64,000 nucleotides of DNA, taken from NCBI GenBank assembly GCA_003342815.1, contig PTEX01000013.1:1323898-1387897 (forward strand). Direction: 5' to 3'. How positions within the stretch are numbered: position 1 is the stretch's first letter; each line of letters starts with the position of its first letter. Source of the DNA: Eudromia elegans. Its lineage: Eukaryota; Chordata; Aves; Tinamiformes; Tinamidae. Positions 1-11,143 of the stretch are shown one piece after another. A program made the position numbers and the translations under genes. The notes under the pieces are model-generated. The model did no database searches. It was not told the origin of the DNA and saw only the letters and a list, made by a program, of their open reading frames with translations.

Positions 1-33
1 CCACGGCAGCACCGCCGAGCCGAACCCCCTCAC

Positions 34-115
34 CTGCCGCCAGCGAGCCGCGCCCCCGGCCCGAGCAGGAAGCGGCGTCGGGCAGCCCTTCCGCCCCTAC
101 TTTTCGTCACTTCCG
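34..115 (-). other. Putative 5' noncoding exon and splice donor of a divergent gene (partial)
   Basis: Read on the minus strand, the CpG-rich sequence ends in GGCGGCAG|GTGAGGGG, with the junction between positions 34 and 33. This is a near-consensus vertebrate splice donor. Just upstream on the same strand lie ETS-type motifs (CGGAAGTG, reverse complement of 108-115), typical of TATA-less housekeeping promoters, so transcription probably starts around 60-115. There is no ATG between about 120 and the donor on this strand, so the exon would be 5' UTR only and the start codon would lie to the left of the window. I cannot name the gene, and the exon start is a guess. An alternative is that this is only a GC-rich promoter with a chance donor-like string. 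Confidence 0.4.
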
Positions 116-495
116 CCAGGCCCTGAGCACCTCTCCAGCTCGGGCCGAGCCCTTCCCCTCTGCGAGGCCCGGGACGAGGCGGGCGGCGGTTGCGCATGCG
201 CGGGCCCGGAGGGGCGGGCGGCTCTGCCTGCCCCGGCTTTGGGTCTCCGCCGCGGCTGCGGTGCCGGTTGCTCCCCGGGCGCGGCCGTCATGGCGTCAGT
301 GCAGCCAGTACCCCCAGTACCACCACCGCCGCCTCCCTGCCGCCCTCGCGCCTTCGCGGCTCAAAATGGCGAGCGTGCCCGCAGGTTGCTGGGCACCACA
401 CTGGCCGGCTCTGACGTCACAAGGCCGACTGCCACGTCACAGGCCTGCCGTGGCACAAGGGTGGTGGCCATGTTGGGGACCCGTGGCCATGTTAT
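60..495. promoter_or_regulatory. CpG-island promoter with NRF-1, ETS, CRE and YY1-like motifs
   Basis: The first ~450 bases are very GC- and CpG-rich, unlike the following 17 kb. Visible motifs are: ETS sites (CACTTCCG at 108-115, CTTCCG near 88-93); a perfect NRF-1 palindrome TGCGCATGCGC at 191-201; an Sp1-type GGGGCGGG at 211-218; a YY1-like AAAATGGC at 363-370; a perfect CRE TGACGTCA at 412-419; a second CRE-like CACGTCAC at 433-440; and two YY1-like GCCATGTT strings at 467-474 and 486-493. This combination is characteristic of TATA-less, often bidirectional, vertebrate promoters. The minus-strand side has a splice donor at 33. The plus-strand side has only a short open frame starting at 290 (MASVQPVPPVPPPPPP...) that resembles nothing I know, so I treat it as noncoding. 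Confidence 0.7.
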
Positions 496-584
496 GAGCC
501 TGGCCTGGCTATGGGCCCTACCACAGGGGTCTCCTGTGTGACTCCTGGGGGGTCACTATGCCCCGTGTAGGCCCACGGTGCCCT

Positions 585-603
585 GAGGAGGAGGAGGAGG
601 AGG
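585..603. repeat. (GAG)n microsatellite
   Basis: Six GAG/GGA triplets in a row, ending in AG|GTAGGT, which also resembles a plus-strand splice donor at 603. It could end a short noncoding exon of an upstream-antisense transcript from the CpG island. Only the repeat itself is certain. Confidence 0.7.
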
Positions 604-2911
604 TAGGTGTCATCAGGCCTTGACCTTGTCTCCGCCTGCGTGCAGCAAAGTCATGATTTAAGACAATAACCCTCTCCCAATGTTGTTCTTCCTGCCACCC
701 TTCTGTTCTAGCATCTTTTCTGCTTCCACGTACAGGATTTGGAGCACTGCAGGCAAAAGAGGGGTGCTCTGACTCATATACTTGCTTATTTTCTGAGCTT
801 GTGTTTAGAGTTGGGCAATTTGAAAACTGACTTTATAAAATGGTGCCTTCTCCAAGATTGTTCTAGTGTCTCTGTTATATTTTCCCATTATATGTGCGTT
901 CGAGCAATCACGAGTTAGTGCACATTCGGGCACAAATATGGAAAGCAAATTTCAAGGCAGGCTGTTGTAAATATTAATACCACATTTTAAAGGGGCATAT
1001 TTAAGACATAACAGAGGTGTCTGCAGCTCACCCACTTTTCCTCACGACGTACATAAAGTGGGAACATAACGCAATTTGAATAGCAAATACCACTTTTTGA
1101 GTGCACCAAGGGAGCATTTGTGATTGATGCATAGCATTAAAAACAGTACACAAGTTTTAAAAAAAATTAGGCAAACCTCTTCAAATAGTGAATACATTTG
1201 AAGAAATCAGGATCTGCTCATGCATATTCAACTCAGGGAGAAAGGCATAAATCCATTACGTAAATTACCTGTTGCAGGTTTTTCACTCATTTCCACTCCT
1301 TTACAGTGGGAGGCACAGTTAGAAATGCTGCGGATGAAGCAGGGGGAGGTATTAGACCTGATGGAAACCCAAAGCAAACTAGCAGGCAGCAGCAGCATCT
1401 CACTTAAGTGTTTCAGAGCCTACAGGAGGGTGCGATATTTGCCTCGTGATGTTTTAATGATGCAACTGGTACGGACTGATTTTATGGAGAGCTGAAGGGC
1501 ACAAGGCCTCGGAGTTAAGAACCAGGCTAAGAGCTGCTGAAACTCCCTGCAACGGAAAGAGGCTGTAAGGAGTGTAAAATCCTGCCAAAAATTCAGAGCA
1601 GACAAAAAGGAGTCTGAGCAAGGAGCATGTGTGTGGGTGTCAGGACCTGTCAGAAACAAAACAGGGAAGCGGATGTAAGAAGCAACAATCCGGTCTATTC
1701 TGATTCACTTTTATTTATATACTGCTGACGGAAAGCCTTTCAGCTGCTTTGTGATACTCGGATAAAAACCCAATCCAGCCCATCTGGGAAGCTCGAGATA
1801 AAGCAAGAGGCGATGACAGGGAGGAACTGAGTCCGGCACAAGAGGTGACGGCAGGAGAGCAGCCTGTGGAGAGATGGAAACGTCAGTCAGATACAGAAAC
1901 ACCCATGAAGCGGCGGCAGCAGGGGAGATGCCTTAAACCGCAGCGAGCTCCTGCGTAACCTGCCCGGGTGGCGGCCACCTTTGCAGGGCAGAGAATGGCG
2001 AGCAGAGGCAGGTGCTCAGTGGAGCCCCAGGGGACGGGGGGCATGTCAGGAGTACCGCAGCACAGTGCAGCATTGGGCTCGCGCGCACTCACCTCGCAGC
2101 CTGTAAGCTTAGATGAGCAAGTGCTGCGCTTGGGGGGCTGCCTGACACCCGCAGCCATACAGTCATCAGGACATGTTTCCTTGGGGGGTACAAGGCGGGT
2201 GGCCAGGCAGTGTGCCAGGTCCCGGTGCTGCTCTGCCAAAGGTTCTGCCCGCTGTTTGGGAAAAGTCCCTGCGGCTTCGCTAGAGCCATCCCCGAAACGA
2301 TGCCCACGGGAGGCACTGGTCCAGGAGCTGCAACGAGCCCCAGTCCGTGGGCCACGCTGTGGCTGCCTTCCATCCTGTCAGGCCAGGACAACAACTTGGA
2401 CCCTCTCGCCCTCTGTGAGGATGCTGGAGGTGAGGATGAGCTTTGAAGAAAAGACAGGAGCAGTTTTCGCACACCCTGCATTGCTGCTAGTCATGCAGGG
2501 CCTCACAGCTGATCCAGAGACAGCAGGGCACTTATTTTGTTGCCGTGTTTTTTTGCATGCCGTTCTCTGTCCAACTGTCTCCAGTGTTCACATTGCCTGC
2601 CCCCTTCTCCATCACAGCAATGTTCAAGCACTTCCACTATGTCCAAGGCTCCTGCATAAAGACATTTTTTCCCTATGGGCTAGATTCACTCACTGCAATT
2701 ATCTATAGATAAACTGATCACTCATCTATTCTTCTGTCACAGCCACAAATTCATGCGTAAGAGCCAGTTCTTTTAGATTCACATATTTGTACTCGTTTTC
2801 CCTTTCTGAAACTGCACTTTTCCACCAGAGTGCTTTTTCTTAAGCAAAAAAAAAAAGGAAACCACATTCAAAACGTTAAATTAATTTGCTTTTCTTCTTG
2901 CTGCAATATCT
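604..2911. other. Intergenic; no feature recognised
   Basis: AT-rich to about 1700, then moderately GC-rich (about 1750-2480). Open frames in the GC-rich part on both strands, including a 246-codon plus-strand frame at 1968-2708, have no domain-like sequence and overlap each other in antisense. I see them as chance consequences of base composition. Confidence 0.6.
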
Positions 2912-3015
2912 TTTACTGAGCAAAGTCACCTTGGGCAAGTAATTAGTGCCTCATTTTCCTTACTAGAAAAATGGAAACAATAACATTTTTCCACCTTTGA
3001 TATCTTTAGGATGGA
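2912..3015 (+). repeat. CORE-SINE / MIR-like relic (core and 3' part)
   Basis: Contains the hallmark MIR core string TCACCTTGGGCAAGTAA, followed by GCCTCATTTTCCTTACTAGA and AAAATGGAAACAATAACA. These align in order with the CORE-SINE consensus (gaccttgggcaagtcac, cctcagtttcctcatctg, taaaatggggataataa). The tRNA-derived head is missing or decayed. Old, heavily diverged copy. Confidence 0.65.
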
Positions 3016-4569
3016 AAATGCTGCTACTTATTATTTATTATAATGTTTTACACCAAAATTTAATAACATAAACCTCAGAACCTGAAGGGAAGGAGGAGAA
3101 AGGGAAGCTGAGCAGAATACAGAATGCTGCTTTGATTGTGTATTTTGAAGACACCGGCAAATTGTTGTAGTCCATTGAATAGCGTTTGTCAAACATTCAA
3201 ACAGCTGGCAGAGTCTTTTGCACAAGGTCAGCAGAAGGCCACAAAATGGATCAGATCTTATCCCAGGCTTCCCTGCAGTTTTGCAGTCTTTCAGATCCGA
3301 CAAATGGTTTACTGTTGCATTTGGGACATGGATGTTTTTTGGGACATGCAATGTTAGACCTCTGGTCTAACATTTGGAAGTGTTTGGGTCCTACTCCTGG
3401 GATGTTGAGACTGCACGTTCGCAAACAATGTTTTATCAGTTGGGAAACAAAGCGAGGTGCTAAGTGCTAGCATTTTTTTTTTCTGGAGCTATGGATGCTC
3501 TAAGTATGACATTCAATATTCCTGTTATGTCTAAAGTATGTTATTGCAGGTGGCTAAAATGGAGGCCAGCTGTAGCCTGCTACACATGCTTACCATGATT
3601 CAGATTTGTGGAGAGGAGATGTTTCTTCCCATGCAGGTTCTCCAATACATGGCACCCCTGTCTCCCTAGTCATAAGGTTTTGGGGTGAGAGGAAGCAGAG
3701 TGTGGAAGACCAGAGTCTGACAGAAGCGCCACAGCCCTCCCCCTTTTCCTCCTCCCTTGCCTGGCCTACTGAACCCCTCAACCCCTTCTGCTTCACTTTC
3801 TTCCCCATCATCCCAGCCTCCTGCTCAGCCCCGAGCTCACAGCATTAAACACCACTTGCCAGCACCACCCTGCTCCTACTTGGTAGATGCCTGAGCCCTC
3901 CTGACACCCATCCATGAGGCTGCAGGTCCCCAGGGCACAGGGTGCCAATGTCTCGCGTAGCGCTCCAGTGGTGGCTGCCTCTCAGGCGGTGCTGGGAAAG
4001 GACACGCTCAACAATAATGATGCAGCTTCTCCAATGCATGCGTGAGTGTCAAAGGGCTGTGTGTGGCCCTGTCTTTGTGTGCAGCTACGCAGATGGGCTG
4101 TTTGAGCTGCAGTGTCATGCCCTGAGTGCTCCGAAAGGGCGGGCTGGGTTTCCAGACGTGTCCTTGCAGGAGGCCACCAAGAGGCACTTAGCTGTGCTTT
4201 GCGAAAAGCCAAGCCTGGTGTTGCACGGACACCTTCCTGCACGCTCACAGCAATTGCCTTTGCTCACTGGGGAAAACAACAACAAAAAAGTACACTTATG
4301 AAGTAGCTGTATATGAGAAAAAAAACTGTAATCAAAACTTAGCAACATCAGAGAAAGAAGAACAGAAGCTCCATAGAGTGGTGTGCAGATAAGGAAGGAG
4401 TTTCACACATGTTTTTTTACCTTTTGTTTCCTTTCCATACCCCCACTGCACTCCCCAACAGGCCGAGTCCTGAGCAGGAATGACCTTGCTTAGCTCTTGG
4501 GAGATGACAAGAGTGCAGGCCACAGCAGTAGGGCTGCGGGCTAATGCTTTTATTTTTGTAACCATAAAT
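3016..4569. other. Intergenic; no feature recognised
   Basis: Mixed-composition DNA. Short overlapping open frames on both strands (for example 3942-4301 plus and 3982-4248 minus) show no recognisable protein. Confidence 0.6.
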
Positions 4570-4650
4570 TCCTAAGAGCATGGTAACAGCAGTTAGGGAT
4601 CAAACCCATGCTTCTTGCATAACAGAACAGAGCATTCCCATTAGGCTACT
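4570..4650 (-). repeat. tRNA-derived SINE head (CORE-SINE/MIR-like relic)
   Basis: On the minus strand, an A-box-like TAGCCTAATGGGAATGCTC is followed about 30 bases later by a B-box-like GGGTTTGATCCC. Between them TATGCAAGAAGCA corresponds to the 'ATGCAGGAGACC' stretch of amniote tRNA-derived SINEs. It is not a tRNA gene: the acceptor stem does not pair and the anticodon stem is decayed. Confidence 0.5.
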
Positions 4651-7600
4651 TGGCAAAAGATCAAGCAAGGTCTTTAAAAGACCAGGCGTTTTTTTAAGGG
4701 GAAAAAAAAAAAAAAAGGTATTTAACAGGAAAGAGGAAATACAGCGAACAGCTGTGGCCAATGTAAACGCAACAAGCGTTCAGAGGCAGCCATTTAGCTA
4801 TGCTGCCAAAAGGCACAAGCTACTTTTTTATAAGTCAGGATATACAAGTCTTGAGGCACCTGCACGTATTTCCAGATGTTCACAGTAGATCTCAGATATC
4901 TACTGGCCATGCAGTCGTGATCGCCGTTGCACATGCAACCCTAAGATGAGCTCTGCAGCTTTCTCTGCTTTATTTCAGATACAAACTCTTTACAAACCAG
5001 TCTTAGCAAGCACTGATGGTGTCTACCAGGCTCCTGGCTGACTCACTCTTTCATCACTGCGATGAAGTTACAAGTTGTCATGAACCGATTAATCCCCTTC
5101 TGCCACAAGAAGAGGGCTTTAACCCAAGAGTTAAAGAACCAGCTACAACTCCTCACGTTGGCAAGACATGTAGCATCATTCTTTTAATGCTGACCATCTC
5201 TGTGGAGTTTCTTTAGAGCTATGTGAGTGCTAAATGTTAGACCTTGTTTCAAAAAAAATTTGAGTTTCATTTTAATGAGACTGAAATGTCTGCATTCTGG
5301 TGAAAATTCACTGCACTTCCTACTCAGCTTTAGACCTGCTTTTTTTTCTTCTTCTCCTGGCCTTAATTCCTGAGGGAAAAAAAAAGGATGGATTTTTCAG
5401 GAACATTTCTTACTATTTTTTAAATATCTCTTTAAAAGATTGATGTATTACATCACATATATTTAAACCAGGAACATTTAAAAGCATTTTGTCATTTTCT
5501 TACATTATTTTCAATGTTTTTAAATGTACATATTAATGCTTCAAGACATAAGTCATTGTTGGATGCAAATTAGGGGATTTCTGAATCCCCTAATTCTGGA
5601 AAGTTAATAAAAAGAGAAGCATGAAAGGAGGATGCAAGTCCCTATATTAAAGATTAGAGTTAAATATAGCTGGAGGAAGATGTTATAATAAAAGCTTATT
5701 CGAATTATTAAGAATCTACTGACATATGTTAGTCTAAATAGCAACAGCAGGTCACTTCCTACAGTTTAGGGCAGCCTGTTTCCAAGCAAAATAATCAGGG
5801 GGCAGAACATAAAGAGAAGCTTTGGTGAAGCAATTCATTTACTTATGGACAACATCAGTTAGGGTCCTACACCATTAATCTGTACTTTGGACATTGCCTA
5901 ATAAGAGCATATTCTGGAAAAGGCTAACATGGTTGAAACCAACACAAACAAATAATCTTTGCACCAAAAAATTGCTTTCATAAAAGCTTGCTCCTGCAGA
6001 GTTAGTTTCAAACTGAAAACAATTTTTCATCTTTGCAATTATAAAGACTAAGAAAAAGAAATCAATATTCCCTGGGAATGAGCCTCGCCCCAGGAGAAGA
6101 AGTTGATCCAAACTCTTTGTTGTCAATGGCAAGCTCTTATTTTAGGATTTAAGTGGGTGTTCAAATGGCTGGGTGGTGTGAATAATTGATTATTTGATTC
6201 CGTTATTGGATCAAAAAATTAAGCTCTATTTTTTACCCACGGTCAACCCCAAAGCAAAGTATTTGTGGTATACCTGGTACCTTGAAACAAATAAAAAGAC
6301 ATCACTTCAGGGTAAATTATTTACTTTTTGGTGGGTTTAGTCCAGCATTAATTCTGCCATCTTTTTCCAGGTATTTGCAATAAAATTGAAGGACTGGGTT
6401 CACAGAACCTAGACATTACATTCAGAGATGTTTTACCATTTCTATCTAAACTGGAAATGTAGTGAAGTCTTGAAATTCTTTTATGAAATATTTCTTCTCT
6501 GAATGAACAGTGAAATACATGTTAAATCTTTCCAGTGTTGTTATTACTCTTGCATTTCAATCTTTCAAATGCTTTCTGTTGCTGTTAAGAATTTACATGA
6601 AGTTACTTCATTTCAAAGCTCATTTCAAACCATATTAGGCTGTTATAATTCCTACATCCTGCAAGCCTTCTTGTCCTTAAAATTATGCCCTATGAACTGC
6701 ATTGCAATAACTGTATACTAAGGTATTATGTTATTTTCAGACTTCTTTTTTTGTAGAAACGTGAACTTATTTTTCATCTGTTTGATAATGCCATGCCCCC
6801 ATTTAATTCTGTTTGTAAGACCCACAGATATAATCTTCCTTTTCATTTACAAATCAGTAGGATGTATATTTCCCACTTTAGTCTTTAATTTTCCTCTCCA
6901 ATTTAGAGCGATGTCAACAGGCAAAACAATATTGCATGCAACAGAACATCCATTTTAACACTGAGTATCTTTGTCATTATCCTATAATAAAGACAGCACA
7001 TTTGCTTGATAAGTGTACCCAATAGTACTTCTATGTGCTAGAGAAGCTGCATTGCTCATTCCTAAAAAATAAAAATAAAGTCTCAACAAATTACTGTTCC
7101 AAGTGTTTATTTTTCTCCTCTGTTTTGGGGAGAAGGAAAAAGACTCAGAGAAAAAAAAATCTGAAAATTCACAAATCTGAGGAATTTCATGCAAACTGGA
7201 GTGTATGAAGGAGATCCACCTTATGCTGCAATATTAAGGCCTTTTTCCTGCTAAATGAGATACACTTGGGCATGTGTGGGATGTCGCTCAGTACCCGTTC
7301 CCATAAGCATCCTGAGCAGGAGCTGCTGTGCGATGGCAGATGAGTGGCGGCATGGGGCTCCCCTCTGTCCTTACCACCTTATGAATCCGCCTCTGAAATT
7401 CAAACAAATTGTTTAAAAAATATGCAGGAAAGAAATATTTAATCATTCTTATCATGGTGACCTCATTGTTTTAAATGTCCGAAGTCTTCAACGAGTGTGT
7501 TTCAAATTCACAAATGAATTTGCATTGACTGAATGTTTATTTTGGCAAAGAAACAATTTTTGACAAACGATCCAGCACTGATACATCCATTTCAGCGTGG

Positions 7601-8439
7601 CCTTCTGCAGGAGGGGAGCACATCCACTGCAGGGAGCCACAAAGCAAAACTTTGCAGCAGGAAGAAAGTCCGGACCACAGCCAAGATCCAAACCTCAGCC
7701 CAGGCCCATCTTCAGCCAGCATCTAAAGATGTGACCTCGGAGCAATATGGACCAGGGGTATTTCCTTGAAATTACCACTGGATGGCGAGAATCCCGTCTG
7801 AGACCAGCAGTGCGGTGGGTCTTTCTGAGGAGGTCTCTCCGTCTGGCTTGGCCTGTGTGTTTGGCTGCCAGGCGGAGGTGCAGAGCTGGGGTGTGAAGGA
7901 CGAGGTGCGCCCTGCTCCCAGCGGTCTCCGCAGATGCTGGTGGCAGCGGGTGCCAGAGGAGGTGTCACTGTGTCCTGGGGCACCTGCCCACGTGCCCTTT
8001 CCCGCCGGCAGGGAAGTCGGCTAGGGTGAGGACGGCCACCACGGGCAAGTCGCACAGCATCAGGAGCAAGAAGGTGGCTTGTGAGGAAGGGAAGTCACTC
8101 GGGGACAAAACCATGAAGGGAGGAGGAGGGATCGTTTTGGCGAGTAACTACAACCTATGGGAAGGCAAATGAAAATACAAATCCGCTACCAAAGTATTTG
8201 TTAAATTTCGGACTGCTCTGGCAGTGATGTAGTTGGCTCCAGTGTGGAGTAGGAGCAGTCTCTCTATATATTACTATTACAGCATTTACAGCCAAGAGCT
8301 TCTGGTTTTATTTTGTGCTTTACAACCTACCGCTATGCAAACTGCGGCATATTACTCCACCTTCCCCCTGTCACTGCAGACTACTTCATATTCATTGCTG
8401 CTCCAGGACCATGAGGAGAACAAGGTAGTTGTCATACAG
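4651..8439. other. Intergenic; AT-rich, then a GC-rich patch at about 7600-8090
   Basis: From 4651 to about 7480 the DNA is AT-rich, with homopolymer runs (A-run near 4701-4716) and a short perfect hairpin at 5569-5594. From about 7580 to 8090 the composition becomes GC-rich without CpG-island density, and a CTCF-like core, CCACTGGATGGCGA, sits at 7775-7788. Antisense-overlapping frames there (7723-8055 minus, 7782-8024 plus) are not recognisable proteins. Confidence 0.5.
5569..5594. repeat. Perfect short inverted repeat (11-bp stem, 4-base loop)
   Basis: ATTAGGGGATT at 5569-5579 and its exact reverse complement AATCCCCTAAT at 5584-5594 flank the loop TCTG. No flanking structure extends the stem, so it is too short for a miRNA precursor. 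It may be the remnant of a palindromic MITE end or chance. Confidence 0.85.
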
Positions 8440-8492
8440 GGTAAAATCTTAGCTCACACTGAAGTCAATGAAAGTTTTACTCTCTGACTTTA
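8440..8492. repeat. Relic of a common amniote interspersed repeat (CACTGAAGTCAATG type)
   Basis: GGTAAAATCTTAGCTCACAC, then TGAAGTCAATGAAAGTTTTAC, matches the recurring motif 'aaaatcctggccccactgaagtcaatgggagttttgcc' that I know as abundant in turtle, crocodile and bird genomes. I do not assign a family name. Similar strings recur at 13640, 22825, 25640 and 27590. Confidence 0.45.
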
Positions 8493-9000
8493 CAACGTGC
8501 AGTGAACTGTTGCCCTTAGTTCTACTTTTCCCACTCCCATAAAAAAGGGTGCTTTTTTTCTTTTTTCTTTTCATTTTTCCAGCAGCCCATGGAATGAACG
8601 ATCTCATGGCTAGGCAGCTCCCATCAGCACTACCTGCGAGTGCAGCTGAAGCACCAGGGACACCACTGGAAGGGCCTGCGAGGATCAGGAGGATAATGAG
8701 CTTGGTGGTGAAAACGCTGACAGTTGCCAGAATGTCAGCTCCACTTGGGCTCTAATCACCGTAACTCTGGGTCAGCCGAGCCACAGCAGCAATGATGAAA
8801 TAGTTTTTGCTCCTGTTCCTCTCTGGTGATGCATCAAGGGCAGGCAGACCATGACATTACGAGTGTCTCCTTCCCCTTTTTGAACATGCCAATGCTGAGC
8901 CAGCAGCAACTGGGTCTCGTGTGCGGACCATTACTCTTACAGAAGAGAAGGAAACAACAAATTAACGAATGCCAAAACACCATTATCTCAGTCATTATGT
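8493..9000. other. Intergenic; no feature recognised
   Basis: Unique-looking DNA directly upstream of the CR1 fragment. No CR1 similarity is visible before position 9001, so the element is 5'-truncated there. Confidence 0.6.
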
Positions 9001-9172
9001 CAGAGCCCTGGAACAGGCTGCCCAGAGAGGTTGTGGAGTCTCCTTCTCTGGAGATCTTCCAAACCCGCCTGGATGCCACCCTGTGCTCCGTGCTCTGGGT
9101 GACCCTGCTGGAGCAGGGGGTTGGACTAGATGAGCTCTAGAGGTCTCTTCCAACCTCAACCATTCTGTGATT
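9001..9172 (+). mobile_element. CR1 LINE, 5'-truncated 3' end (young subfamily)
   Basis: The sequence runs from CAGAGCCCTGGAACAGGCTG through TTGGACTAGATGAGCTCTAG to the terminal ATTCTGTGATT. This is the classic avian CR1 3' UTR, containing CTGCCCAGAGAGG and GGTCTCTTCCAACCTC. Only about 170 bp remain, typical of target-primed reverse transcription with 5' truncation. It contains no reverse-transcriptase coding sequence. By eye it is about 90% identical to the copy at 10682-11143, so the two are fairly young. Confidence 0.95.
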
Positions 9173-9845
9173 ATTGCCGTATTTCCTAGGCCTGTTTCAC
9201 TACATATAATAAGCAGTCTAGTGCTCTTTATGTCCTGAAGTCTGAGCTATGAAGTGTACAGAATGGACATTATGGGAGAGTTCCCACTGCTGCTACAACC
9301 TCAACCTCTCCATTTCCAGATGCCAGGGACTGTACGTCCACCAGCCTCACACTGCGTTAGTGCCAGGTTTGCGTTAGGAAACAACTGTTTCTATTTCACT
9401 ACTCTTGAAAATCGATTTTAATCTGACTGGCCTCATCCTGCACGCAGCAGAGTCAAAGAATACTATGTCCTGTTTTTCAGTGACAACAAAAGTCATCCCA
9501 CATCAGTGAAATATGTCTGTATCTGAAAGACGAGTGAACGCAGGTAAATTGTAAACGGAGGCAGATGCTCCAGCTAGACAGAATTTTGTGCTTGGAGCAA
9601 TCCCACTGATCTCAGATGAGGCTTCACATACCTGCTCGCCTGCAGCAGCTTATGGGATTGGGGTCACAGTTTCAGGCTTCCCCTCCAAGCTTCCCCTCCC
9701 TTCACCCCTGCTTCCATTTTTTTCTTATGCTCATCATGCTCACATCATCTTAAATAGCACTAATGCAGCCTGATCCCTCTAAACTATGTCATACTGGCAG
9801 AAAGAAGGAAAAAAAAAAGGCCTCTCTGTGCTCTCCTCCGTTCTA

Positions 9846-9881
<36 letters not shown>

Positions 9882-10681
9882 GCTAGTCATGATGACCTCT
9901 GTGAGAGTGCTGCATTTATTTTGGCAGATTTGGCTGGCAATTCATATATACTAGGATTGAAAGACATGATCTGAATTTCAAATGTCTCTACATTTGTAAT
10001 CTGTTTGTTATTTTAACAAATATTTGTGATTTTTTAATCTGACATAGATGACATGTTTATTATTATAATTATGCTTATTTTTCATGGTTTACATTGGTCT
10101 CTGTTATTTTGGATGGTTTTCATTTATATGTAGGCAGCTCATACTGGTTTGCATATGCTGTCACGGTTGGTTGTGTTTTTCCTTTTTGTGCTGATCTACG
10201 TAAAAAACAGCACACAAGAAATTAAAAATACAAAAAAAAAAAACCAAACAAAAAAAACCCAAGAAGAATGTTTCCAAAATCATCCATAGCACATCCATCC
10301 CACAGTAATTTAAATGTGTAGGAGAGAGAGTACAAGGCTAAGCCAATAGAAGCTTTTAAACAAGTCAGAACTTAAGAACATGGGCTCATAACTCCGGCTA
10401 CTTTAGCATCCAGACTTGAAGCTAAGGCAGAGTCCATGGGAAGACTGGCAGGAAGCTCCTGCCCCAGCTGCACAGGGCTCCTGCAGAGCCGCCTCTTTGG
10501 AGAGGGGGCTGTACCTGCCCACGTGGCTTGGATCCCTCCCTCGGGCGCCTGGAGATCTCATGGCAGCCTCAGGAGCGGAGCAGGTACCAGCCCTTGGGCC
10601 CCGTCTCAGCTCCGCTCGCTAGAGGCCTCGCTCAGCTCCCTGTCCCTTACCAGCCTGCCCCATGTCATTCCCCCAGTACTA
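9173..10681. other. Intergenic between two CR1 copies; poly-T tract at 9849-9876
   Basis: Contains an approximately 28-base T run (9849-9876) and an A-rich stretch near 10200-10260. From about 10410 to 10680 the DNA is GC-richer with no recognisable product. Nothing else is seen. Confidence 0.6.
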
Positions 10682-11143
10682 GAGGGATGTGGAGCTGCTG
10701 GAGAGAGTCCAGCGCAGGGATACAAAGATGATTAGGGGTCTGGAACACCTGCCCTACGAGCAAAGGCTGGTAGAGCTGGGCCTCTTCAGCCTGGAGAAGA
10801 GAAGACTGAGAGGGGACCTGATCAGTGTGTACAAGTACCTCAAGGGAGGGAGTGAAGAGGATGGTGGCCAGTGATAGGACTAGAGGAAACATCTGCAAAT
10901 GAACGCACCAAAAGTTCCACAGGAACGTGTGGAAGAACCTCTTAACAGTGAGGGTGCCAGAGCCCTGGCACAGGCTGCCCAGAGAGGTGGTGGAGTCTCC
11001 TTCTCTGGAGATCTTCCAAACCCGCCTGGACACCACCCTGTGCCCCGTGCTCTAGGGGACCCTGCGTGTGCAGGGGGGTTGGACTAGATGACCTCTGGAG
11101 GTCCCTTCCAACCTTAAGCATTCTGTGATTCTATGACTCTATG
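10682..11143 (+). mobile_element. CR1 LINE, 5'-truncated copy (end of ORF2 plus 3' UTR)
   Basis: Starts within the C-terminal part of ORF2: the frame gives [20 protein letters not shown] and [20 protein letters not shown], both typical of the CR1 ORF2 C terminus. It continues through the 3' UTR to the terminal octamer repeats (ATTCTGTGATTCTATG, then ACTCTATG). A neighbouring copy in the same orientation lies 1.5 kb upstream. About 460 bp long, so not capable of retrotransposition. Confidence 0.95.

Noticed and set aside
1968-2708. 246-codon plus-strand frame in a GC-rich patch
   Set aside because: No recognisable domain, open frames on both strands, low-complexity composition and no CpG promoter directly upstream.
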